Of a stretch of 64,000 nt of DNA, positions 16,287-24,583 are shown in pieces. This stretch comes from SCUB01 sp041918675. Its GTDB lineage: Bacteria > Pseudomonadota > Alphaproteobacteria > Rhizobiales > Xanthobacteraceae. The number at the start of each line of letters is the position of its first letter. Position 1 is the stretch's first letter. Where the stretch lies: the NCBI GenBank assembly GCA_041918675.1, contig JAYRVF010000001.1, positions 62,001 to 126,000 of the forward strand, written 5' to 3'. The position numbers were made by a program, and so were the translations under genes. A model generated the notes under the pieces. The model searched no databases. It was not told the origin of the DNA and saw only the letters and a list, made by a program, of their open reading frames with translations.

Positions 16287-17147
16287 CTATCTCTCGGGTC
16301 GGTCAGCCGCGCGAAGTTCCGATCCATTTTCTCCATCCGACGGACCGACGGCTACCGTGCCTTCAAGATCGGCAAGCAATTTGATTGGATAGCTCTGCCG
16401 CCAATTTAGCTTTTGTACGGGAGAGCGAAACACGGCATCGATGATCGCGGGCGTGTCGGCATCGGGCTGCCGGGCGATGAGGAATTGTAGCGCGTGGGAT
16501 GGAACGGCGGAGAGTTTTGGGACCTGCGACCAAATCCTACGCGCGTGTGCATCGTTCTCAATTAGTCGGCCAAATAGATAATGAAACCAGAAATATGGGT
16601 AAGTGTCGCCGCGCGCGCCACCTGAAGGGTCCATTTCCCATTGGGGATCGGCAGGTATGACGACTCCACCGTTTAAGTCCGTCCGCAGCGTTCTCTTCTT
16701 CGACCAATAGGCGACGATTTCGTTCCACCAGCGCCGCATAATCGAATGACCACGTGTAGCGGCAATGAACCATGATGCGATTGGTCGATCCGGACCTGGT
16801 CTCTCAAACGCGAAGAATCCTTGGCCTGAATGTCGTCCAAGCCATTGATGCAGTGGAATCGTGGGGAAAGCCGTCGCATCCACCCAGATTCCTCCATTAT
16901 CACGCAGCAAACGGGCGCGAAGAATGTCGGAAAGCGCCTGGGCGGAAATATCTTCAATTTTGATTGGAAAATCATGCAGCAGGTTCACCGCATCCCCCCA
17001 GTCGAGCACGCGCAGCTCAAGATCAGGGTTCAATTTCCGCCAACGCGCGAAAGAAGTCCGTACGATTGAGGGAGCATGGAGTTGTCCCTGCAACCATAAT
17101 GTCCAGATCACGGGAGGGATCGCCGCAAGAGACATCCGGGCATTCAT
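16287..17147 (-). CDS. Capsular polysaccharide synthesis-type glycosyltransferase
   Basis: 286 residues from the ATG at 17147; the frame stays open further upstream to 17363, but that extension has no family features. The body matches the Caps_synth/GT32-like pattern: 'IPPVIWTLWLQG', a segment of the type 'SF..W.KLNPDLELRVLDW', 'LSDILRARLLRDNGGIWVDAT' with the sugar-nucleotide/metal Asp, and a histidine-containing 'GHSIMRRWW'. Such enzymes add sugars to capsule or LPS. The donor and acceptor are unknown. Base composition is clearly lower in GC than the flanking genes, and the gene lies inside the direct-repeat-bounded insert, both signs of horizontal transfer. Divergent from the sulfotransferase. 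Confidence 0.8.
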   Translation of the reverse strand: MNARMSLAAIPPVIWTLWLQGQLHAPSIVRTSFARWRKLNPDLELRVLDWGDAVNLLHDFPIKIEDISAQALSDILRARLLRDNGGIWVDATAFPTIPLHQWLGRHSGQGFFAFERPGPDRPIASWFIAATRGHSIMRRWWNEIVAYWSKKRTLRTDLNGGVVIPADPQWEMDPSGGARGDTYPYFWFHYLFGRLIENDAHARRIWSQVPKLSAVPSHALQFLIARQPDADTPAIIDAVFRSPVQKLNWRQSYPIKLLADLEGTVAVGPSDGENGSELRAADRPER

Positions 17148-17547
17148 TGGTGAACCGACAGGGGTTCGATCGGAGGGCGCCCATTGGGGTACATCTGTGC
17201 TCGAAATCCTCCCCTTTGAATCATGACCGCGCGCCAATTGGTCAGTGTGAATGAATGCTCGCGATCGCGCAACACAACCAAGACCAATCTCCCGATCACC
17301 GATGCCGGTGTATTTCATCATTGTTGCCGCGCTAAGCGTCCGATTTCTTTCGGGCGTCGTCAAGGAACGGGAATTGGCGCGTTCATTCTGTCTCGAAACG
17401 AGCGCGTCCAGGCGTCCTCAGACCCGGGTTTGGAGCAGCCGACCGGAAGCTCGCGGCCAGTGTTGAAAACGTGGCGCGAAAGCCATATTGGAGATCATTG
17501 GGTTTGCGTTTCGATTGAAACAACAGCGCTTACGGGCAATTTGGTGG
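17148..17547. other. 400-bp divergent gap inside the insert
   Basis: Separates the divergent glycosyltransferase and sulfotransferase genes. Short open frames occur on both strands but none has a ribosome-binding site or recognisable family. It must hold the two promoters, but I cannot pick them out. Confidence 0.4.
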
Positions 17548-19131
17548 ATGATGGGCCAGCAGACGGCGAAGAAGAGACCGCATGGCGAGCGATTGTCCGA
17601 AAAGCCAGACCAAGCTGACGGCGACGACAAGCCGATCGCCATCTTGATTGCGGGCATGCATCGAAGTGGCACCTCCGCGCTGACGCGCACGCTCAACTTC
17701 GTGGGCTGCGACTTGCCAAGAAATCTCGTTCCGCCGGGGCCTGGCAATATTACGGGACTTTGGGAACCGTTGCCCGTCGTCAAGCTGGATGATGACATCC
17801 TCGCCGCGGTAGGCTCAGGCGTGGTAAATTGGGAGCCGATTGACCCAAGCGTGTGGCACTCTTGGGCCGTGCAAGAGTTTCGTCAGCGTGCGCTGGCCGT
17901 TCTTGCCGATGAGTTTGGCGATAGCGGTCTCTTTGTGCTCAAGGATCCCCGCATCTGCCGCCTTTTGCGTTTCTGGGTTGAGGTTGTCGAAGCGTTTGGC
18001 GCGCGGCCTGTTGTTGTTCTGCCCATTCGCAATCCGATCGAGGTAGCCGCGTCGTTGGAAGCGCGTAACGCCATCGATCCATCTTTCACCTATCTGTTGT
18101 GGTTGCGCCACGTGCTCGACGCCGAAGCGGCTTCGCGCGGCCTGACACGCGCCTTTCTTCGCTACGATGAACTGCTCGAAAACGCGCGAGAGATACTGGA
18201 GCGGCTTGGCCGCGTGCTCGGAATCACTTGGCCGATGCCGCCTATGGCGGCCGAAGCGGGGGTCGAACGGTTCCTCTCATCCAGGCACCGGCACCATGTG
18301 GAGTGCGACGCCAGAGTGCTCGACGATCCGCGCGTATCGCGATGGATCAGGTCGACCTTCGCGATTCTCGACCGTTGGACGCGCGGCGAGATCGACGCGG
18401 CCGATCTGGCCGAACTGGACCGTATCAAGGCTGCCTTCGACGATGCCGCGCCGGCTTTCAGCGATCTGGTGCGGACCGGCCGCCGAGCCGCCAGTGCCAA
18501 CGCCAGATTGATCGCGGAACTGGCCGAAGCGCGCGCGCAACTGGACGGGCGCAATCAGGTGAAAGCCGAGCTTTATGAGAGCAAGCTTCATCTAGACGCG
18601 CTGGAGCAGACCAGCGCCATGCGTGAAACAGCGCTCAACGAATCCCTCGACAGAGCAGGTGAGGAGATCGATCGATTGCGACGCGCGTTGGTCGAGAAGG
18701 AGGCATGCGTCGTTGAAATGCGTCGTTCCGTCTCGTGGCGAGTGACCGTGCCGTTACGCATCGGCGACCGAATTGGCAAACGGCTGCGCTTCAGCACGGT
18801 CGGCTATCCTGTCACGCTGGCGTTACGGGCCTCGCGCATGATGACGAGCGCGCCGCTGACGGACCTGCGCGCGACACGCGCGATCGCGGCTTCCGAGCTA
18901 TTCGATCGCGACTGGTACCTCGCGACCTATCCCGATGTGGCCGAGCTCGGAATCGATCCCGTCCGCCATTACATTGGCGCCGGCGCACGCGAGGGACGCG
19001 ATCCCGGCCCGGATTTCAGCACGTGCGAATACCTGCGCGGCAATCCCGACGTTGCAGCGATGGGGATCAATCCGCTCGGGCACTTCATCACGCGTGGCCG
19101 CGCCGAGGGGCGATCAAACCGCATCGGGTAG
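17548..19131 (+). CDS. Sulfotransferase fused to coiled coil and C-terminal DVA-type repeats
   Basis: 527 residues from the ATG at 17548 (TTG at 17488 is also in frame but weak). PAPS-binding P-loop 'AGMHRSGTSALTRTL' lies near residues 35-49, and the 3'-phosphate motif 'PIRNPIEVAASLEARN' near 157-172. A coiled-coil region follows (about 310-400), then 'SWRVTVPLR' as found in multidomain glycosyltransferases. At the end are two repeats of the type 'WYLATYPDVAELGIDPVRHYIGAG..EGRDP'. Sulfates a surface glycan by inference from its glycosyltransferase neighbour. No membrane segment. It belongs to the 3-kb insert. Confidence 0.82.
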   Translation: MMGQQTAKKRPHGERLSEKPDQADGDDKPIAILIAGMHRSGTSALTRTLNFVGCDLPRNLVPPGPGNITGLWEPLPVVKLDDDILAAVGSGVVNWEPIDPSVWHSWAVQEFRQRALAVLADEFGDSGLFVLKDPRICRLLRFWVEVVEAFGARPVVVLPIRNPIEVAASLEARNAIDPSFTYLLWLRHVLDAEAASRGLTRAFLRYDELLENAREILERLGRVLGITWPMPPMAAEAGVERFLSSRHRHHVECDARVLDDPRVSRWIRSTFAILDRWTRGEIDAADLAELDRIKAAFDDAAPAFSDLVRTGRRAASANARLIAELAEARAQLDGRNQVKAELYESKLHLDALEQTSAMRETALNESLDRAGEEIDRLRRALVEKEACVVEMRRSVSWRVTVPLRIGDRIGKRLRFSTVGYPVTLALRASRMMTSAPLTDLRATRAIAASELFDRDWYLATYPDVAELGIDPVRHYIGAGAREGRDPGPDFSTCEYLRGNPDVAAMGINPLGHFITRGRAEGRSNRIG

Positions 19132-19171
19132 GTGAACATCCGAGACGCGTTGGCAAGTGCCGCAATTCCCG

Positions 19172-19281
19172 GCCTACATGCCGAGATAGGCGCGCCGCAC
19201 GCGTTCGTCGGCGAGCAGCTCCGCGCCGGTTCCCGACAGCGTGACGCGGCCATTTTCCATGACATAGGCCCGCGCCGCGAG
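19172..19281. repeat. 110-bp direct repeat, right copy (end of intact livF)
   Basis: Partner of 16096-16205 with no mismatch. Here it is the natural 3' end of the complete livF gene. The pair brackets the glycosyltransferase/sulfotransferase insert. Confidence 0.95.
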
Positions 19282-19878
19282 CTTGAGCGAAACCGCCACG
19301 TTCTGCTCCACCAGCACGCAGGTCAGTCCCGCATGATTGAGATCGCGGATCGCGCCCAGCACGTCATGCACCACCGCCGGCGCGAGACCCAGCGACGGCT
19401 CGTCGAACATCACCAGTTCCGGCGAGCCCATCAGGCAGCGTGCGATCGCGAGCATCTGCTGCTCGCCGCCGGAGAGCGTGCCGGCGATCTGGTCGAGCCG
19501 TTCCCGCAGCTTCGGGAACATCGTCAGCGCGCGGGCGAGATTGTCGGCGCGGTGGGCGCGCGCGCGCGGCAGCATCGCGCCCATGTCGAGGTTTTCCGCG
19601 ACGGTGAGCGAGGGAAAGACCTGCCGGCCTTCCGCGACCTGGCCGATGCCGAGATCGCAGACGCGGTGCGAGGGCATGCCGGCGATGTCGACGCCCTTGA
19701 ACCGGATGCGCCCGCGCGCGGGGCGGTGCATGCCGGCGATGGCGCGGATGAGCGAGGTCTTGCCGGCGCCGTTCGCCCCGACGATCGCCGCGATCGCGCC
19801 CCGCTCGACGGTCAGCGCCACGCCATCGAGCGCTTGCGCGTCGCCGTGATAGACGTCGAGGTCCTCGATTTCGAGCAT
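19174..19878 (-). CDS. livF: Branched-chain amino acid-type ABC transporter ATPase LivF
   Basis: 234 residues from the ATG at 19878. Walker A GANGAGKTS (34-42), signature LSGGEQQMLA (near 134) and Walker B LVMFDEPS (near 155) are intact. The C-terminal 'LSGTGAELLADERVRRAYLGM' is the standard LivF end. With LivG it powers the LivHM channel. Start and stop overlap livG by one base (TGATG), so the operon is tightly coupled. Its last 108 bases are duplicated 3 kb away. Confidence 0.94.
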   Translation of the reverse strand: MLEIEDLDVYHGDAQALDGVALTVERGAIAAIVGANGAGKTSLIRAIAGMHRPARGRIRFKGVDIAGMPSHRVCDLGIGQVAEGRQVFPSLTVAENLDMGAMLPRARAHRADNLARALTMFPKLRERLDQIAGTLSGGEQQMLAIARCLMGSPELVMFDEPSLGLAPAVVHDVLGAIRDLNHAGLTCVLVEQNVAVSLKLAARAYVMENGRVTLSGTGAELLADERVRRAYLGM

Positions 19879-20606
19879 CACAGCGCCTCCGCGCCGAGAT
19901 AGGAGGTGATGACCGCGGGGTCGCGCACGACCTCCTCCGGCGCGCCCTCCGCGATCCTGGCGCCGTGATGAAGCACGAGAACGCGGGAGGCGAGCGCCAT
20001 CACCGCGCGCATCACGTGCTCGATCAGCAGGATGGTCACGCTGGCCGACCGGTTCAGCTCCTTCAGGATCGCGACCATGCGGTCCGTCTCGGTCGGACGC
20101 AGCCCCGCCATCACCTCGTCGAGCAGGAGCAGCCGCGGATTGGTGGCCAGCGCGCGCGCCACTTCGAGCCGCTTGCGGTCCGGCAGCGTCAGCGCGGAGG
20201 CGGGCAGGCGGTGCTTGTCGAACAGATCGAGCCGGCGCAGCACCTCGCGGGCGATCGCATGGGCCTCGTCGATGTCGGACGCGCGCAGCAGGGCGCCGAC
20301 GACGACGTTGTCCTCCACCGACAGCGCCGGGAAGGGGCGCACGATCTGGAAGGTGCGACCGATGCCGCGCCGGGCGATCTGGTCGGGGCGCTCGCCGTCG
20401 ATCCGCGCGCCGTCGAAATGGATCGCACCCTCGTCGCATTCGCTCACGCCGGCGATCATGTTGAACAGCGTCGTCTTGCCCGCGCCGTTCGGGCCGATCA
20501 CCGCGAAGATTTCGCCGCGCGCGACCTCGAACGACACGCGGTCGACCGCGGTCAGCCCGCGGAAATGCTTGGACACGTCGGTGACGGAAAGGAGCGCGTC
20601 GGTCAT
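19878..20606 (-). CDS. livG: Liv-type ABC transporter ATPase LivG with atypical signature motif
   Basis: 242 residues from the ATG at 20606. Walker A GPNGAGKTTL (38-47) and Walker B LLLLDEVMAGL are normal. Where LivG usually has an LSxGQ-like signature, this protein reads LTLPDRKRLEVARAL, so the signature Ser/Gly are missing. I know this variant from other alphaproteobacterial Liv-type transporters; LivF supplies the canonical signature for the second composite site. Overlaps livM and livF by one base each. Confidence 0.92.
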   Translation of the reverse strand: MTDALLSVTDVSKHFRGLTAVDRVSFEVARGEIFAVIGPNGAGKTTLFNMIAGVSECDEGAIHFDGARIDGERPDQIARRGIGRTFQIVRPFPALSVEDNVVVGALLRASDIDEAHAIAREVLRRLDLFDKHRLPASALTLPDRKRLEVARALATNPRLLLLDEVMAGLRPTETDRMVAILKELNRSASVTILLIEHVMRAVMALASRVLVLHHGARIAEGAPEEVVRDPAVITSYLGAEAL

Positions 20607-21604
20607 CAGCGCCGCTCCGCGAGGCCGAGCCGGCGCGCGATCCAGGGCCACACGCCGCTCGGCACGAGATAGATGATGACGATCAGCGCGAAGCCGTAGA
20701 ACACGGCCTTCGTTCCCGGCGCGTTGAGCCCGGCATGCTCGGTGCCGGCGATCAGCAACTCGCCGAGCGGCGTGAGGATGAAGGCGCCGACCACCGGGCC
20801 GAACACGGTGCCGAGACCGCCGACGATGGGCGCCAGGATCAATTCGATCGAGCGGCCCATGTCGAACACCTGCGCCGGAAACAGGTTGCGGTAATAGAAG
20901 GCATAGAAGACGCCGCCGACGGCGGTCATGCCCGAGGAGATCAACATGGCGATCATCTTGGCGCGGAACACGTCGACGCCGAGCGCGCGCGCCGCCTCGG
21001 CGTCCTCGCGCACCGCGAGCCAGGCATAGCCGAGCCGCGATCGGCGCAGCCACGCGACCGCGAGCGTGGCGGCGACCGCCAGCGCTAGCGCGAGATAGTA
21101 GAACAGCACCTGCTCGCCGCGCAGGTTCCACCATTGCCCGGCTTCCTTCTGGCTCACCGGCAGGAACAGGCCGCCGGCCGCGCCGAGCGCGTCGATATGG
21201 TCGAAGGCGATGCGGGTGAATTCGGCGAAGGCGATGGTCAGGAGCGCGAAATAGACGCCCTCGATGCCGAACCGCCAGCTCAGCCAGCCGATCACCGAGC
21301 CGATCGCGGCCGCCACCGCGATCGCCGCGAAAACTCCGAGCCACGGACCGATGCCGGTGTGGAGCCACAGCCCCGCCGCGACATAGGCGCCGACGCCGAC
21401 ATAAAGCGCGTGGCCGAGCGACAATTGCCCGGTCAATCCCATCATCAGGTTCCACGCCTGTCCGACATAGGCGAAATAGAGCACCAGCACGAGCACCGAG
21501 ATGACGTAGCGATCCGCGATCGCGGGCGCGGCAAGAAGCGCGGCCAGGACGAGAAGGACGATCAGGCGTCCGCGCGGCGGCATCTCGGCAAGGAGGCGTT
21601 TCAC
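20606..21604 (-). CDS. livM: Liv-type ABC transporter permease LivM
   Basis: 332 residues with about ten hydrophobic segments. The family motif 'GLTGQLSLGHALYVGVGAYVAAGL' and the EAA-like cytoplasmic loop 'AVREDAEAARALGVDVFRAKMIAMLIS' are clear. Forms the membrane channel with LivH. Overlaps livH by four bases and livG by one, so all four membrane/ATPase subunits are translationally coupled. Confidence 0.93.
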   Translation of the reverse strand: MKRLLAEMPPRGRLIVLLVLAALLAAPAIADRYVISVLVLVLYFAYVGQAWNLMMGLTGQLSLGHALYVGVGAYVAAGLWLHTGIGPWLGVFAAIAVAAAIGSVIGWLSWRFGIEGVYFALLTIAFAEFTRIAFDHIDALGAAGGLFLPVSQKEAGQWWNLRGEQVLFYYLALALAVAATLAVAWLRRSRLGYAWLAVREDAEAARALGVDVFRAKMIAMLISSGMTAVGGVFYAFYYRNLFPAQVFDMGRSIELILAPIVGGLGTVFGPVVGAFILTPLGELLIAGTEHAGLNAPGTKAVFYGFALIVIIYLVPSGVWPWIARRLGLAERR

Positions 21605-22467
21605 GTCCGGCTCCCCAGCAGCCCGTGCGGACGGAACGCCAGCACCGCGACCAGCAGCGCGAAGGAAAACATGCTCTTCATCGACGGGGCGATGAGAAAA
21701 CCCGCGAGCGCCTCCGATACGCCGATCAGCACGCCGCCGACGAGGGCGCCCGCCATCGAGCCGAGCCCGCCGATGATCACGATGGTGAAGCCGAGCAGCG
21801 TATAGGCGGGTCCGAGCGAGGGCGTGGCGTCGGCGATCGTCACCATCAGCGCGCCGGCCGCCCCAACGCAGGCAAGCCCGAGCCCGAAGGTGAAGGCGTA
21901 AAGCCTCGTCACGTCGAGCCCGACCACGGCCGCGCCGACGAGATTGTCGGCGCAGGCCCGGATCGCCGTGCCCGTGCGCGTGAAGCGGAAGAAGCCGAAC
22001 AGCAGCCCCGCCACCGCCAGCGCGGCGATGGCGGCGAAGGCGCGCGCCTTGTCGATGAACAGCGGCCCGATGGCGAAGCTGTCGAAGCCGTAGGACAGGT
22101 TGGTCGGCCGCGCGTCGGGGCCGAAGATCATCAGCAGCCCGTTGACGATGATGATCGCGACGCCGACCAGGAGAATGAACTGCTCGTGCTCCGGCCGGCC
22201 GACGAAGGGATTGATCAGCAGGCGCTGCAGCGCGTAGCCGACGGCGAAGAAAGCGAGCGCGATCGGCGCCAGCGTGATCAGCGGATCGAGCCGCAACGCC
22301 GAGAACAGCAGATAGGCCGCGTACATCGCGATGACCGCGAATTCGCCATGGGCGAAATTGACGACGCGCACGACCCCGAAGATCACCGACAGGCCGAGCG
22401 CCATCAGGCCGTAGACGAGGCCGGTGAGCACGCCCTGGACAATGACGTTGACGAGGATCGACGACAT
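21601..22467 (-). CDS. livH: Liv-type ABC transporter permease LivH
   Basis: 288 residues, about eight hydrophobic segments. The N-terminal 'GLVYGLMALGLSVIFGVVRVVNFAHGEF' is diagnostic, and 'RACADNLVGAAVVGLDVTRLYAFTFGLG' is the coupling loop that contacts the ATPase. It pairs with LivM. The substrate-binding protein gene lies 119 bp upstream. Confidence 0.94.
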   Translation of the reverse strand: MSSILVNVIVQGVLTGLVYGLMALGLSVIFGVVRVVNFAHGEFAVIAMYAAYLLFSALRLDPLITLAPIALAFFAVGYALQRLLINPFVGRPEHEQFILLVGVAIIIVNGLLMIFGPDARPTNLSYGFDSFAIGPLFIDKARAFAAIAALAVAGLLFGFFRFTRTGTAIRACADNLVGAAVVGLDVTRLYAFTFGLGLACVGAAGALMVTIADATPSLGPAYTLLGFTIVIIGGLGSMAGALVGGVLIGVSEALAGFLIAPSMKSMFSFALLVAVLAFRPHGLLGSRT

Positions 22468-22586
22468 TTTCGGCCTGAAATACCGCCGCCGCCGCGAAGG
22501 CGCGGCCGGGGCGCGTGACGGATATTACGACAAGGCGCCGCGGCCGGCCCGCGGCGCCTCGATTTGATAACGCCGCGCGGTCCGGA

Positions 22587-23831
22587 TCAGGTCCGGCCTT
22601 GCCACGACGGCATCGGCAGCACCGGCGTCATGGTCGCCGACGCCGCCGGCAGCACCACCGTCGGGGTGCGGCCGCGATTCTGCACGACCGCCGAGATGAT
22701 GCCGTTGTTCTGGCCCTTCTCGTCGAACTTGATCGGTCCGCCGATCATGACGTGATCGGCGATGTTGGTCTCGCGGATCGCCTTCATCAGCACGGGACCC
22801 TCGGCCGTTCCGGCGCGCTTGAAGCCGTCGGCGGCGATCAGCAGGGCCTCGAAGGTGAAGCCGACATTGAAGCAATCGACCGCGAACCGGTTGTTCGGAT
22901 GCGCCGGCTTGAAGGCGGCGTCCAGCGCCTGCGTCATCTGCGCCTTCGGATTGGCCCAGGGCAGGTTGTAGACGTGGAAGTCGGCGAGGGGGCCGAGCGC
23001 CTGGTAGAACTCCTCGTCATAGAGGCCGGGCGAGCCGGGCGAGATGATGGCCTTCGGCTCGAAGCGCTGGCGCACCATGTCGCGCACCAGCTTGATGGCG
23101 TCGGCGGCGCGCGTGACGACGAGGACGAGATCGGGGTTGAGCGCGCGGATTTTCGTCACCTCGACCGAGAGGTCCTGCGCCTTCGGATCGTAGGCGATCG
23201 ATTCCGACAGCGCGAAGGGCATCGCCACCTTCGGGAAGATCGCGTCCATCGCCTTGCGCTGGGCCGAGCCGAAGGTGTCGTTGGCGTGCATGAACACGGC
23301 CGTCTTCGGCTCGAGCTTGGTGGCGGCGAGCAGGTCCTTGATCAGGTTGAGGCCGTTGGTGACGAGCTGGCCGCCGGTCGGGAAGTTGCGGACAAGGAAT
23401 TTGTAGCCCTGCTCGGTGATCTGGGGCGCCGCCGCGATGTTGATGACGAAGGGAACCTGCCGCTGCTCGCAGACCTGCGCGATCGACAGCGCGCCGGCGG
23501 AATCGAACGGACCGACGAGGCATTGCGCGCCCTCGTTGATCAGGCGCTCGGCCTGCGTGCGCGCGATGTCGGCGTTCGACTCGGTGTCGACATGGACGAG
23601 TTCGACGGCGTGGCCGTAGTCGGCGAGCACCTTCGGCGAAATCGTCGCGCCGCGATGGCAGGCCTGGCCCGATTGCGCCAGATAGCCCGATCGCGGCAGC
23701 AGCACGCCGATTTTCAGGCTCTTGGACTGCGCGCGCACGATGCCCGGCGCGGACATCAGCGCGGTCGTGGCCGCCGCGCCGGCCAGCAGCCGCCGCCTGG
23801 ACAGGGTGAACGAAGTGGTGTCGGTCGTCAT
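22587..23831 (-). CDS. ABC transporter substrate-binding protein (LivK/amide-binding type)
   Basis: 414 residues from the ATG at 23831, preceded by GGAGGAAAC. The N-terminus has a twin-arginine-like leader (LSRRRLLAGAAATTA...ALA-type region ending near residue 34), so the protein should reach the periplasm, possibly by Tat. The body is a type I periplasmic-binding fold ('KIGVLLPRSGYLAQSG', 'LINEGAQCLVGPFDSAGALS', 'ANDTFGSAQ'). Paralogues bind branched-chain amino acids, amides, urea or aromatic acids, and the ligand here is not predictable. First gene of the liv operon. Confidence 0.9.
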   Translation of the reverse strand: MTTDTTSFTLSRRRLLAGAAATTALMSAPGIVRAQSKSLKIGVLLPRSGYLAQSGQACHRGATISPKVLADYGHAVELVHVDTESNADIARTQAERLINEGAQCLVGPFDSAGALSIAQVCEQRQVPFVINIAAAPQITEQGYKFLVRNFPTGGQLVTNGLNLIKDLLAATKLEPKTAVFMHANDTFGSAQRKAMDAIFPKVAMPFALSESIAYDPKAQDLSVEVTKIRALNPDLVLVVTRAADAIKLVRDMVRQRFEPKAIISPGSPGLYDEEFYQALGPLADFHVYNLPWANPKAQMTQALDAAFKPAHPNNRFAVDCFNVGFTFEALLIAADGFKRAGTAEGPVLMKAIRETNIADHVMIGGPIKFDEKGQNNGIISAVVQNRGRTPTVVLPAASATMTPVLPMPSWQGRT

Positions 23832-24018
23832 TCTGTTTCCTCCACGTGAGAGTCATCCCGCCTGCGATTTCAGACGATCTTGAGCGCGATCTTAGGAGCT
23901 TCCGCCGTTGCTAGGCAAGCGAGGGCTGGCCCGCGCGGCGGTCTCGACGCGGCGGAAAACGCGGGCATTGCAAATGGTTGTCGCCACCCCCGCGCGGCGA
24001 ACTTGGCCCTTGCAGCGC

Positions 24019-24546
24019 CTAGTCTTTCGCCGGCCGCTTGCCCCGCGTCATTTCCACCACCCAGCGCGTCACCGTGCCGGTCGCGTGCGCGCATTTGTCG
24101 CCGCGCGCCTGGTCGAACGCCTTGTATTCGGCCGCCTGCCACATGTCGTAGTCGCGGCCGGTGAAGTTGCGTTGCAACTCCTTGCAGGTGATGCCGCCGA
24201 ATTCCTTCCGGAAGCGCTCGGTCAGTTCGCCGCATTTCTGAAAGTTCGACATGTAGCGCCCCTTGTCCATGGCGTCGCGATCGCGACCGAACCGGGCCGA
24301 CAGCGCGAGCAGCCCGCCGGTCAACGCGCCGCAGGCGCCGTCGCCGCCAAGCCCGCCGCCGCCGGCCAGCCCGTGCGCCGCCTTGATGACGGCATCGTCG
24401 ACCCCGCCGATCGTTTCCTGGATCGCGCGCAGGATGCATTGCGGACAGCTTCCGAATTTGAGCTCGTAGTCGCGCGCCTTGGCGTAGGCCTCCGCGGCGA
24501 GATCGCGCGTCTCCTCGCGCGCGCTGTCCTGGACTTCGCCGGTCAT
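24019..24546 (-). CDS. C_GCAxxG_C_C family redox protein
   Basis: 175 residues. The cysteine pattern defines the family: Cys34-x2-Cys37, Cys72 in GACGAL, Cys105, Cys121 and Cys152. No signal peptide, so cytoplasmic. The family is poorly characterised; the spaced cysteines suggest metal or disulfide chemistry, and relatives sit next to oxidoreductases. It is transcribed in the same direction as the MetE-like gene 37 bp upstream, so the two may form an operon. A methyl- or sulfur-transfer link is inference. Confidence 0.85.
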   Translation of the reverse strand: MTGEVQDSAREETRDLAAEAYAKARDYELKFGSCPQCILRAIQETIGGVDDAVIKAAHGLAGGGGLGGDGACGALTGGLLALSARFGRDRDAMDKGRYMSNFQKCGELTERFRKEFGGITCKELQRNFTGRDYDMWQAAEYKAFDQARGDKCAHATGTVTRWVVEMTRGKRPAKD

Positions 24547-24583
24547 GCCAGCCTCCTTATCGTCGATCGGGAATGAATTGGAT

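Noticed and set aside
14919..19281. Genomic island integrated at tRNA-Ser
   Set aside because: No second copy of the tRNA 3' end is found and no integrase is present. The only repeat boundaries are the livF copies.
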